Source: Tretioscincus oriximinensis (Eukaryota > Chordata > Lepidosauria > Squamata > Gymnophthalmidae). Taken from it: 64,000 nt of DNA. This document shows positions 1 to 11,900 of this stretch, piece by piece. Made by a program: the position numbers and the translations under genes. Each line of letters begins with the position of its first letter. Positions within the stretch are counted from its first letter, which is position 1. Below the pieces are notes generated by a model. That model searched no databases and was not told where the DNA came from. It worked only from the letters and a program-made list of their open reading frames with translations. Location: assembly GCA_022410635.1 (NCBI GenBank), contig JAJVDF010000431.1, forward strand, positions 360,502 to 424,501. The letters run 5' to 3'.

Positions 1-179
1 TGGGTCTCTTCAGCCTTGAAACGAGAATGATCAAGAGCTGTAATAGTTCCCTTATGAATTTCGTCTTCAACGTCTGGGTCTCTTCAGCCTTGAAAGAACT
101 GACTGAAATGTATATAATAGTAACCGCGCTTATTATAATGCTCCTTTCAGCAAGGGGTGGCTCACACAGNTTTNGTTCC

Positions 180-570
180 TTTCTCCACAACAGATACCCC
201 GTGAAGTAGGAAGGGCTGAAAGGGTTCTAGGGAACTGTGACCGGCCCAAGGTCACCCAGCTGGCTTCTTGGAGGTTGGTGGAATCAAACCGGGAAACTTT
301 AATGCCAACCAGGGTCACACCTAAGTTTTAATCCTGCTTCACACCACTTTCAGAATGGAAAATGCCCCATCTTCCTTCTGCACGACGTATTTTGTGTTGG
401 ACTCTTTATTATCATCTGGTCGTCTCCCGATTCGATTCCGCCCTCCATAAAGCCAGCTGGGTGACCTTGGGCCAATTACAGTCTCTGCCCCGCCTACTTC
501 ACGAGGTGTCTGCTGTGGAGAAAGCAACAAGAAGTTATCTGCACGTCAAAGAACGAAAAAGGGCGTTATA
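180..570. repeat. Two tRNA-derived SINE fragments (family B), opposite orientation
   Basis: Positions 180-300 (minus) and 415-545 (plus) carry the body shared by many elements here: a B-box-like GGTTCGATTCC, then 'AGCCAGCTGGGTGACCTTGGG', 'CCCCACCTACTCCACA' and 'GTGTCTGTTGTGG'. Both are truncated and diverged. Between them (about 310-360) lies a short stretch seen again at 15440-15500 and 47200-47400. Confidence 0.6.
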
Positions 571-959
571 AATCAACGCCGCTGTTATTATTATTGCTGT
601 TATTTCCGTCGTCATTGTTGATCATTCTAGCAGCATCACCACTGCAACGTTTGCTGAAATGTCCTCTTTCCCACACCCATTAAAGCCGCCGCTCTCCTCT
701 CCCAAGCTTTACGGCGACCCTATCTGGGGGGCCACCACTGAGGGAGGCCCTGGGGGTTGCCATAAAAAATGCAAACAAACCCAAAAGACGTGACCAACAG
801 TTTTAGAGGGGGATGTGTCAAAGAAGAGACTTTAGCAAGGGCAGTTTATAATCCCTGCTGACATTTCCTCTTCCCCACTCCCCTTAAAACTGTCGTAACT
901 GCCCTGTAGCTCCACGGTGCCTTTGGCATCTTCTTGGCAAGGCGGACGTTCAGCAGGTG

Positions 960-1435
960 TAGCTTATTTCTTCCGTCTTGCCGGCCAGGAGGAAGGGTCG
1001 CTTAATGCAGCCTGCCAGGGGAAGGCGGTGCCCGTCCAAGGAGCACCTGGCGGCGGCGCTTTCAACTCACCATGACGGTGGCAATGATGGACAGGAGGGC
1101 ATCGCTGTACGCCAGGAGCCGGTGCGAGGCTTGGGTGCCGCCTCCTAACTCCACCCCGCGGGGCCAATGCGGAGCAGGCGGCGGCGTGTGCAAGGCGATG
1201 GGGTCGTCGGGCCCGGTAGCTTCGGCCATAGCCTCTGCCTGCCCAGGCGCCCTGGCTGCGCAGCCGACCAAGCAGCCGCCCGCCGCCAGGAGCGAAAGGC
1301 GAATCTTCCGGGGCAGCCGCAGCCGCAGCTCCGCCTTGGCTGGCGAAAGGACCGCCCCGTCGAAGAAAGCTGCTGGCCTGGCCTGTCTCCACGGCGCCCT
1401 CTTGAGGATGATCGCCGCTACAGCAACGTTATCAT
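960..1435. promoter_or_regulatory. GC/CpG-rich promoter-type block
   Basis: This block is clearly richer in G+C and in CG dinucleotides than the AT-rich flanks and contains the first coding exon of the TMEM175-like gene. It is the natural promoter and 5'UTR candidate for that gene, and may serve the divergent MAT gene whose start codon lies 1.5 kb to the right. It stops abruptly at a CR1 LINE 3' end (1436). The transcription start cannot be placed by eye. Confidence 0.5.
1071..1229 (-). CDS. TMEM175-like: TMEM175-family channel, first coding exon (partial gene)
   Basis: The minus strand reads 53 residues, beginning MAEATGPDDP and ending SHRLLAYSDALLSIIATVM, then a consensus donor gtgagt at 1070-1065. 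The end matches the start of the first transmembrane segment of TMEM175, whose family carries a hallmark F/Y-S-D-A motif in helix 1; here it is YSDALLSIIATVM (residues 41-53). TMEM175 proteins are endolysosomal cation (K+/H+) channels with two such repeats. I chose the ATG at 1229-1227 because the open frame continues upstream only to a TTG at 1271 and the ATG has G at -3 and +4. The N-terminal 35 residues are Pro/Gly-rich, as expected for a cytosolic leader. The next exon is not in the window, so it must lie left of position 1. Orthologue versus paralog of mammalian TMEM175 cannot be decided from one exon. Confidence 0.72.
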
Positions 1436-2290
1436 AGAATCATAGAACCATAGAGTTGGAAGGGAACTCCAGGGTCATGGGGTCCAACCCCCTGCTCGAT
1501 GCAGGATTCATTAAACCANCCCAGAAAGATGACCGTCCAGTCTCTGTTTAAAGATTTCCAGCTAAGGCNAACTCACCACCCCCTGTGGCAAACTGTTCCA
1601 CTGGTTTATCACCCTGACTGTTAGAAAGTTTCTTCTGATATCTATTCTAAATCTCCTCCCTTGCAGTTTCATCCCATTGTTTCTAGTCCTTCCATGTGCT
1701 AATGAGAACAATGTTGATCCCTCTGCTCTGTGGCAGCCCTTCAGATATTTGTAGACAGCTATCAGGTCTCCCCTCAGTCTTCTCTTTTGCAGACTAAACA
1801 TCCCCAGATCCTTACACCGTTCCTCATAGGACATGGTTTCCAGACCACTCACCATCCTTGTAACTCTCTTTTGTATTTGCTCTAGTTTATCAATGTCCTT
1901 TTTAAATTGGGCCCCCCAGAACTGAACACAGTACTCCAAGTGTGGTCGTACCAAAGTACTGTAGAGAAGAATAATTACTTCACGTGAGGGAGATTCTATG
2001 CCCCTCTTGATACATCCCAGGATTGTGTTTGCCTTTTTCGCAGCTGCTTCACACTGTTGACTCATGTTTAATCTGTGATCTACCAAAACACCCAGGNCCT
2101 CCTCACCTGTGCTGCTGCTCAGACATATTCCTCCCATTCTATATGTGCTGTTTTCATTACAGTATTATTGCCCAGATGTAGGATTTTGCATTTTATCTCT
2201 ATTAAATACCATTCTATTAGTTTCAGCCCATTGTTCAAGCTTGTCTAGATCTTTTTGAATCCTATCTCTATCTTCTTTATCAAGAGCCAA
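1436..2290 (-). mobile_element. CR1 LINE, 5'-truncated, with reverse-transcriptase C-terminal region
   Basis: Read on the minus strand, 2137-1562 is an almost open frame with the C-terminal part of a CR1-clade ORF2: [18 protein letters not shown], then [22 protein letters not shown], then [14 protein letters not shown]. The element ends at 1436 with the tandem 8-bp ATTCTATG-type repeats that close CR1 3' ends. A few Ns interrupt the frame. It is a dead fragment inserted between the CpG block and the MAT gene. Confidence 0.85.
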
Positions 2291-2895
2291 AGAACGACTA
2301 CAGAAATGCCACACGCCTCCCTCCAACAAGAATCAACCTAATAGCTCCCCAAAGTACCTATATAAACATAAATACATTCANTAATGTTCTGGTATGGGCA
2401 TACAGAGCAGTTCGGAAAAGTGCACATTAACACTCAGAGTGAACACCATTTGCAGGGAGTCATGAATATTTATTCTATTTATTTTTTTGTACTTAAAGTA
2501 CAAGGTCTCAGGGCGGCCAACCANATAGCTTTGGTGGTTTGGTTGTTATAGTTTTAAAAAGGGATAATTGGACCTAGTCACACATTTACTTTAAAGCTTT
2601 TTTTCAATCTGAAGAATGAGCTTAATCTGCTTTTTATAAAATAGATTGTCTGCGGAACTGGGAATGTTTAAAGGTGTGGCATTTAGTGTAATAAAGTACG
2701 TTATTCAAAGCTGCTAAAAGGCCAAGATAGTTCTTTGGACTTTGACCAACAAATAGCGGGGGAAATCAGTCAGCAGTTTATGTACTAATCTCTCTTGGTA
2801 TAGTTCTCCTTTTTCCAGTGCATGCCAAGTAAGAAAAATAATCCTTCAGGTTTCTTGCAGATTTATTCTCCAACCAGAAATATCCATTAGTAAAC
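2291..2895. other. Unassigned DNA upstream of MAT; probable 5' flank/UTR
   Basis: AT-rich sequence with no clear coding frame and no repeat family I could name. It must hold the MAT 5' untranslated region and possibly its core promoter unless an upstream non-coding exon exists. Confidence 0.3.
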
Positions 2896-2956
2896 ATGTC
2901 AAGGAAAGAGAAGAGATTTTTGTTCACGTCTGAGTCAGTGGCTGAAGGACATTCAG
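2896..2956 (+). CDS. MAT paralog exon 1 (residues 1-20)
   Basis: Starts at ATG 2896 and reads a short leader MSRKEKRF then [12 protein letters not shown]. The leader is about 10 residues shorter than in MAT1A/MAT2A. Donor gtgagt; phase 1, so codon 21 (Asp) is split. Confidence 0.85.
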
Positions 2957-5900
2957 GTGAGTAAAATTATTTTCTGGAATTCATAGAATAATTCAAAAGA
3001 AATCCAGGGTCATCTGGTCCAACCCTTTAGAGTTAGTCCAGCAAAGGAGCTAGTAGTACTTTGAGACTAACTTGAGAAAAGTGGGTGGCATAAGCTTTCG
3101 TAGACACGTCTACTTCTTCAGATGCTGTCTACGAAATGTGTCTACGTAGACGTGTCTACGAAAGCTTATGCCACCCACTTTTCTCAAGTTAGTCTCCAAG
3201 TACTGCTAGCTCCTTTGCTGGACTTTCTACTAGACTAACACGGCTATTTCTCTGAAATTGACTACCTTTAGAGTTATTGAGTCCAACCTTCTCCTCCATG
3301 TACGATTCCATAAATTAGCCCAGTCCGAAAGCTTTCCAATTTACATTTGAAGACCTTCAGACAAGAACATCTCACCACCTCCATTGGTTGATTGCCCTCA
3401 ACTATTCCATTGGCTGATTGCCCCACAATGTTGGAAAGCTATGTCTGATATTTCATCTGTAGCTCCTCTCTTGCCATCTCATCCTATTGCTTCTTGTCCT
3501 TCCTAGGAAAAGTAAGTCTGACACCAGTGTTTGATTTTGCACTTCTTCATGAAAGGCAACTGAGTAATCTTGGCAAGTCACAGTTCCTCAGTGCTCTTTC
3601 AGCCTTACCTGCTTCATAGAACCATAGAATCATAGAGTTAAAAGGGACCTCCAGGGCCATTGGGTCCAATCCCCTGCTCAATGCAGGATTCCCTAAATAA
3701 TCCCAGACAGATGACTGTCCAACCTCCGTTTGAAGACTTCCAGGGAAGGTGAACTCACCACCTCCTGTGTCAAACCATCCCACTGGTTTGTCACCCTTAC
3801 TGTTAGAAAGTTTTTTCTGATGTCTAATCTAAATCTACTTCCTTGCCAGTTCATCCCATTGTTTCACAAGATGTCTGTTGTGAAGGGAACAGAAGGTTAA
3901 GTAAGCTGCTTTGAAACACTTTGGGGTGAGAAAAGCAGAGTATAAAAACCAACTTTGTCTTCGTCTTTTTCCTATGCAACTTTACTGGGAGACAAAGATT
4001 CTGAGGCACATCAAATTGAGGGAGACATCAGATTCACCTACAGTAGGGTGCCATAGTTTTAAGGAAAGGCTGAGCTGCCAAGAATCATAGCAGTAATAGT
4101 GAAACCTGTTTTTATACATCCCAGATCCTCCCAGAAATGAAAAATCTGACTGCTTCTTGTTTCCCTCTCTTTTCGCTAGACAAAATGTGTGACCAGATAA
4201 GCGATGCTGTTCTTGATGCTCATCTTAAACTTGATCCAGATGCCAAAGTTGCTTGTGGTAAGCTTTCATGTAGCTTGAACTAAACCAAGGAAGAACTGTG
4301 AGGTTCATTTTCTGCACCAGGGGTTACTTCACACATCGAGCGAGAGCATTGATACCATTGAGGTAACACAATTCACATGCTATACAACAATGCAGGGAAG
4401 TCCAACTTCCTCACACAACGTGGGTGTATCCAGATTCCAACAAAAACCATAATGATCCAAGGGCGATATTGAGAATTCGGCATTCTCAATATAGTACTGA
4501 GGTTGTGAAGTGAGATCCCATAATATTCCTAGTACAGAAAATCTGGAAATGAGGCTGAATTCCCCTTATAGCTATACTGGCATGGTGTCTGCTGGCTTGT
4601 CTCATTATAACCCCACTTTTAAATACTAGGAAGCCATCCATTTATGCCAAAAATAACAAAGGGAAGTCACCCTGGAAAACCATGTGTTTACAAGCAGTTA
4701 TCGGGTTCAGGTCTCTTGCTTTCAACCTAACTTTTGCAACGAAATCTGCATTCTCAACACAGTCCTGGGAGAATTACAGTTTTAGTATGCATCTGGAAGC
4801 GCCCAAACCTATATATATATATATATAAAACTTGAGTAACTAAAGTTCAAGTCGGTAATGTGTTGAGCAGTCTACGATATGAAAGGGAAGAGATGTATAA
4901 TTTGATCTTGAACTCCCTTAGTTATGAGAATTAAAAAATAAAGAGCTTCAAATGAAACTCATAGTTAGGTGGTACAGAACACCCTCTTACATATCTCATT
5001 TTATACCAAACAAGCAGAATTAGCCNGTTGCATTACGGTAATGGAATGGGCTCTAGCCCCTCCCCTTTGCTTCCATCTATGACTCCACCCACTCCCTTCT
5101 TTCCTTACCCCCAGCAGTGGCTGGTGCAGTTTGGGGCTGGGGGGGGGGGCGCAGGTTCCTCCAGCCTCAGCAAAGGTAGGTAAGCAACTGGGAGGAGGCA
5201 CATTCAAGCACTTACTGGTCTCTCTCAGTCTACAAGTTGAATGCCAATACAAAATGGTACCTCTACGGAGACTGAGCGAGAGACTGTAGCCCCTCCTAGG
5301 CAGCCTCCCATTGGTTCAGGGATCGGCAACCCCTTTTGCCAATTAAAAAAGCTGCCTGGAGCTTTTTGATTTGTTGGCAGCTCCTCTATGAAAGGAGATT
5401 TCATCACTGATTTTAATCCCTGAGTGTTCNCAGAACCCCACGAACCCGAGGACAGCCGCCACTGCTTACCCCTCTCATACCTCATTCACTTACTGCTTCT
5501 TTCTTTCCTTTTTTTCTTTATTTTGTTTCTTCTTTCTTTCCGTTTTTCTTTCCTTCCTTCCCTTCTTGCTTCCATTCCTTCCTTTATTCTTCCTTTCCTT
5601 CCTTCTTTTCTTCCTTCCCTCCTTCCTTCCTTTCCTCTTCCTTTTCTTTCTTCCCTCTTCCTTTCTTTATGCCATTGGTTTCTGGAGGCTGCCAAAATTC
5701 CGAGCCCTGTCATTGTTATACCTCAGAATGTTGGACTCTGTGGTCTGTGTTTTATGATAAGTAAGATATAAGACCTCAGTGTTGCCATGAATGCAATGTA
5801 CATTCACATGATATGAGAAGTTGGTATAATCCAAGAATATTGGGACCAAATATGAANTTATAATGGGGTGCATTCACGGCACGGATAGCTCAGTCGCTTA

Positions 5901-8900
5901 GGAATTCATCTCTCGCCTGGGAGACGGGGTTTCGAAGCCCTGTGTGGGACGTGGGGAGGGCTGAGCACCTTCCACTAGCCTATAGCTCTAGCCAACCCAG
6001 CTATTCGAAAGCATGAATTGCAAGAAATGGCAACTGACTGCAAGTAGATACATGGGAACCACCATATTCTGGTGGGGAAGATAGAATGGAAGCCTTCAGG
6101 CAAAATATATCCTTGTAAGCCGCTTTGAGTCCCTTTGAAAGGTGAGAAAAGCGGGGTATAAGAACCAAGTTCTTCTTCTTCTTCTACATGATAAGGAAAA
6201 GCAAAGAAGTATGTTTAGTACGTGATGACATATTTCAGTGAATATCTTCATAGATAAATGATTATGGCTGCTGAAGTTGTGCTCGCATTGGGGTGGAGGA
6301 ATAGAAGGAAATAGGATCTACCAAGGTGGAAACATTATTTGTTGGATCAATTAATGATGAAGAGGATGCCAACAGAGGTTGCTGGCTAATTGGTCACAAC
6401 TAATAATATTCTGCCAGCTAAACAGATTGGGAGGGAGCAGGGGATATGAGCTCTTGAATGTGATAAAATTGGTCTTAAAACGATAAAGAAAAGACATCCA
6501 TACACCATGTGTGGGGAGGGAAAGAAGCGCGATAAATAATGTAATATATACTTTCACTGAGAGGCACATATGTATTGATTATGTATGGTATATAGAAATG
6601 CGATGTAATGGAAAATTGTGTTTATAATATATGTATANAGTGTATATAAATAGTAATAAGTTTGGTTTAGTGGTTAGNCTGGTAGTCTCCCAGTTCAATT
6701 CCCCACNCCTCCACGAAAGCCAGCTGGGTGACCTTGGGCCAGTACTGTTCTTTGAACTCTCTCAGCTCCACCTACTCCACAGGGTGTCTGTTGTGNAGAA
6801 AGCAACAAAAGCTNTGTGCGCCACGTTATGGTTGGCCACCCTGAGACCTTCAGGTATAGGGCGGGATACAAGTACAAATAAATAAATAATAAATAATAAA
6901 TACATATAAGATGAATTTGTGATAGTTTAAGTTTGAAAAAAACCCCGAAATTAAAAAAAGAAAGTGATGAGAATGAAATGTGTCTAACTAAACCTACAAT
7001 ACACTGATGGGAATATATCGACATATTTTTAAAATTTTATCCTCCTCCAAACACAATTTCTGCAGAATGTGTGGCCAAAACGGGGATGATCTTGCTGTGT
7101 GGCGAAATTACTTCCAAAGGAGTTGTGGATTATCAGCAAGTGGTGAGAGATACAATCAAGAAGATTGGTTATGATGACTCTTCCAAAGGTGGGTTGACTA
7201 CCTGTTTATGTCTGATATGTCTGAAAAGTCAATTTCAGAGAAATAGCCGTGTTAGTCTAGCAGAAAGTCCAGCAAAGGAGCTAGCAGCACTTTGAGACTA
7301 ACTTGAGAAAAGTGGGTGGCAGAAGCTTCCGTAGGCAGGTCTACTTCTTCAGATGCTGAGGGACTAATGCCAGGGTCAGGTATTTATAGGAAAATGTGTA
7401 TGGGAGAAGACAAAGTGTCTTTCCCTTTGGATTCCACCATTGGAAAAAACTCAATCCTTGTTATGGTCCTATCTTTACTTTAAGCCTTCTTCAATCCATC
7501 TTCAGTTCTGAAAGGTTTAGTCCAGAAAAAAAATGGATTAAGTTCATTCTTCAGGATTAAAGAAGAGTTGAAGAAGAATAAAAAATCAGGGCCCCTATAG
7601 GCAATAGAAAATAATTATATTAAGCAAAGATGCTTTTAAGTACCTTAAGATAGCTAGTCTAGTGGTCTGAGCATCTGGAAGTGTCCCGGTTGAATTCTGC
7701 ATTTGTCCGCAAAAGAGAGATGAGTGACCTTGGCTAGTCATAATTCTTTGCAGCTCTATCAGCACCACCGACTTCACAAGGTGTCTGTTATGGAGAGAAT
7801 AATAGAAGCCATAGGGTTATGTAAGTTACTTTGATCCCTTTGGGCTGACAAAGCAGGGTGCAAAAACTGACTCGTCTTCTTAAAAGACATTACTCAGTTT
7901 CTGGAATACTGGGTATACCATAAAGATCATTCTGAGTTGATTACAAAGCAGGTCTGTGTTTAAGGGAGAGCACTCTGTGGAGCTCTACAGAGCAGCATAA
8001 TTGAGTGGGGGAATCCCCCAAGTGAAAACATTTAAAAAAAAAAGAATTGTGGCTTAGGAATTCGTCTCTCGCCTGGGAGACGGGGTTTCGAAGCCCTGTG
8101 TGGGATGTGGGGAGGGGTGAGCACCTTCCACTAGCCTATAGCTCTAGCCAACCCAGCTATTNGAAAGCATGAATGGCAAGAAATTGCAACTGACTGCAAA
8201 TAGATACATGGGAACCACCATAGCCTGGTGGGGAAGATAGAATGNNAGCCTTCGGGCAAAATATATCCTTGTAAGCCGCTTTGAGTCCCTTTGAAAGGTG
8301 AGAAAAGCGGGGTATAAGAACCAAGTTCTTTTTCTTCTTCTTCTACTAAAGTTTTTTTTTTTTTACAAAAATTTCCTGGCATTGCCACTAGGATGTTCTG
8401 ACAACCAGGGTGTCCTCCCGAATGCAACCCTGTGGAAGAAAAAGAAATATTATTATACTAAAAATTAATGACGATAGCACTGTGGCAAGCAGGCCTAGCA
8501 CATGGAGGCCCATGAGACCTTCGGGTATAGGGNAGAGTATAACTATAAATAAATAAGTAAATAAATAAATAAAACCCAACCCCTTTGTAGAATAAGCTTT
8601 GCAGGCATTTTGCTCATGGGTTTGGGACAGGACTCTCCCACATTAAATCCAGGAAAGAGCTTTTCATACTCCTCGTTTCCCCCCCTTTTTACCTAAGAAC
8701 ACAAGAGGAGCCCTGTTGAATGGGGCCAGAGCCCAGCTGAATGGGGCCAGAGCCCATCTGGCACAGGATTCTATCTCACACAATGGCCCACCAATTGCAC
8801 CAGGGCAGCCTCCAGCAGCAGCAGAAGAAGACAAAAACCTCAAAGACTGCAAATGGTATTTCTCAGAGTCAGTATCAAGAGATCCATCCTAATAGCCATT

Positions 8901-11900
8901 TATTCCCTTGGCTTCCAGAAACTTTTCGAATCCTGTCTTAAAGCTATCCAAGCTGCTAGGTACCACCCACCACCTCTTCTGGAAGCAAATTCCATAGACC
9001 AGTAACATTATTTTAAGCTGATGCTGGGCATCAAATGTGTTTCCATCTGATGTACTACCAGTGATTCACAGCCAGCTCCCATCCCTGAAAGGAAGAAACT
9101 AAGATCAGGTACCATTTATGTACATAAAGCCAAACTGTCCATGATTGTGGTTTATGTCTAACCTTCCAGGCTTCGACTACAAGACCTGTACAGTGTTGGT
9201 AGCCTTAGAACAACAGTGCCATGAAATCAAAATGGCGGTCTCTGATGGAAAGAGTCTCGACATTGCAGCTGGAGACCAGGTAATGTATTTTACTTCTTCT
9301 CGTAGTGTTCCAGGCTCCCTGTTTTTTCCAGCTGAAGAAAAGTGGAGGATGAAAACATTGAGCCAAGGCATGTGAGGTGTGGGAAAAGGGAGGGAAGAGA
9401 GAGGAGATGCTGGTGAAAGAGATAAAAAGCTGTAAAGAAGATGTTTGATTGAATCTGTTGCATTTACACCTCACTTTTTTTCTTAATATGGTACCTTTTG
9501 GCGGTGGTGGTGGTGGTAGAAACCCGGTTTTTGAATGCCTCACGATTTTTGCTGAGGATTTTTTTTTCAAAAAAGTATTTTTTTCCAATTTTTTTTATTT
9601 TATTTTCCTCAGGAAAAAACGGGAGGCACCACAAAACCGGGTTTTCGCCACCCCCAAAAGGGGTCATGTGGTTAGTCTATATGATAGAGACTCCCTAACC
9701 CATATTATCATTTTACAGAAGAACCTAAGAGGAGAACTACTGAAAGGGAGCACAGCCCATCTAGTCCAGCATTTTGTCTCATACCATGGCCCACCAATTA
9801 CACCTAAGCTAGGCTGACTAGATGACCCTTTTTGGGTGGGTGTGTGTTGAAAACCTGGTTTTGGAGTGCCTCCCAGTTTTTTCTGAGGAAATTGTTTCAA
9901 AAAAAGTTTTTTCAAACTTTTTTTTTCCCCTCAGAAAAAACCGGGAGACACCCCAAAAACGGGTTTTCAACCCCCACCAAAAGGGGTCATCTGGTCANCC
10001 TACCTAAGCAGTCTGAAGCGGGTGGCAAAAGCTTCAGTTGTTCTTGACTGCCTGCAAATGGCAATCCTGCCTGTTGGTCCATTCTGGAAGCAGTATCAAG
10101 AGATCCATCCTAGGCTCCCATGAACTTGTCTAGGTCTGTCTTAAGGTAGCAAACTATGATGTGTGTGTAAATTTCATTGCAGGGCATGATGTTTGGTTAT
10201 GCTACCGATGAGACCGACGAATGCATGCCTTTAACAATTGTGCTGGCACATAAACTTAATGCAAAGATTAAATTGCTGGAGAGAAACAGAACATTGCCTT
10301 GGCTTAGACCAGATGGGAAGACCCAGGTTGGTAAATAGTCCAAGCTGCCACATAATCAGACTTCCTGTGAAGTAAGTAAAGTATATCTATGTAAAGGGCA
10401 TAGCTTCCCATAGGGCAACCAGTGCACTGCCCCGGGCCCCTGAAGGTTTGGTGATTAGAGACCACCACCCCCAGTGGTCCTCCCTCCTGTTCTGTTTCCT
10501 TATGTTATTCTTAGGCTCTTCAGCACCACACGGTTGCGTCTCTGATGCTAATTACTGTGCCGCACGCCAACAAGCAGTAATCAGAGAAAATTTGAACTGC
10601 TTGCTGGTGAGTGGCACAGAGACCCCGCCAAGAAGTGCTGAAGAGCTTAAAAACAGGCTAAGAATAGCTGGCGGGGGACCTCCCTTTCATTTATCTGCCC
10701 TGGACCCCACAAGAGCCTAGCTTTGCTAGTGATCTATGTCCAGCTAGATTTATGGGATGAAAATGGAATTCAGCCATGGGAGTCTGAGTTGGAATTTCAT
10801 ATCATCTTAGAGATTATCAAGAAAAAAGTTAGTAGCATGAACTTTGATAGAATATATCCATTTCTTCAAACACAATGGGGTTAAGAAGAAATGGATTTAG
10901 TCTGTGAGGGACAATCTGTAAGGTGCAGTAGTTAAAGAGGTTTCTATCTGGTAGTCTCCTAGTCCATAAAAACCAGCTTGGGTTCATCTCAGGTCTTCAG
11001 AGCTCTCTGAGNCCCACCTGTTTCACAGGTCATTTGGGTTGAGAAAAGCGGGCTTTAAAAATGTCCTGTCCCTCTACAAAAGCACTATCAACCTTTTTCT
11101 TGCTAATCAAGAAGAAGAAGAAGAAGAACTGGGTTCTTATACCCTGCCTTTCTCACCTTTCAAAGGGACTCAAAGCGGCTTATAAGGATATATTTTGCCC
11201 GAAGGCTGACATTCTATCTTCCCCACCAGGCTCTGATGGTTCCCATGTATCTACTTGCAGTCAGTTGCAATTTNTTGCAATTCATGCTTTCGAATAGTTA
11301 TGTTGGCTAGAGCTACAGGCTAGTGGAAGGTGCTCACCCNCCCAACACCTGACTCAGGGCTTTGAAACCCCATCTCCCAGACAAGAGACGAATTCCTGAG
11401 CAACTGAGCCATTCGCGCCTAAGGTGCTACAAGACTCCTTGAACGAAAACACTTCAACCTTAATGCTGTAATATTCTAGGTACTGGAATGCTGCTGGTGA
11501 TCAGTCATCTTGTGAGATTATTTTGGCATTCCGGTGGGAGAAATCTTCATACGTTCCCTTGTACGAGAATCCTAAATTCTCTGTAGAGTTACCAGGCAGG
11601 AAAATTCTGATACATGTATGCGAATGCTCGCATGGATCCCATTTCATTCCCACTAATGCATTTCTTTCCAGACTGGCATAATATTTGTCCAGTCAATCAC
11701 CCTGGATAGCTGCTCCTTCTGAAACATTTTCGAGAGCAGCCCCAGATGGTGTGCTTTACAACATTCCAGAGCATGGATTACTGTGGCTAGATCGCCCCTG
11801 TAACTGGCAAACCTAACTGTAACTTGTATAAGTAACTTGGAGCTTGTATTGATTTCCTGTTTCCCACTTTGCAGGTCACAATGGAGTACCGTGAAAGCAA

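Noticed and set aside
964..1437. Long open frames on both strands in the CpG block
   Set aside because: High GC depletes stops; only the frame ending in the TMEM175 helix with a donor has family support.
5486..5713. Lys/Arg/Glu-rich open frame opposite a polypyrimidine tract
   Set aside because: It is simple-sequence DNA; the frame encodes only repeats of low complexity.
5878..6190. Functional tRNA genes at the SINE heads
   Set aside because: A and B boxes are present but the heads do not fold to a complete tRNA and are followed by SINE bodies and tails in many copies.
9449..9817. Open frames in the hairpin MITEs
   Set aside because: Products of U/A-rich foldback DNA without any protein family; the elements are non-autonomous.
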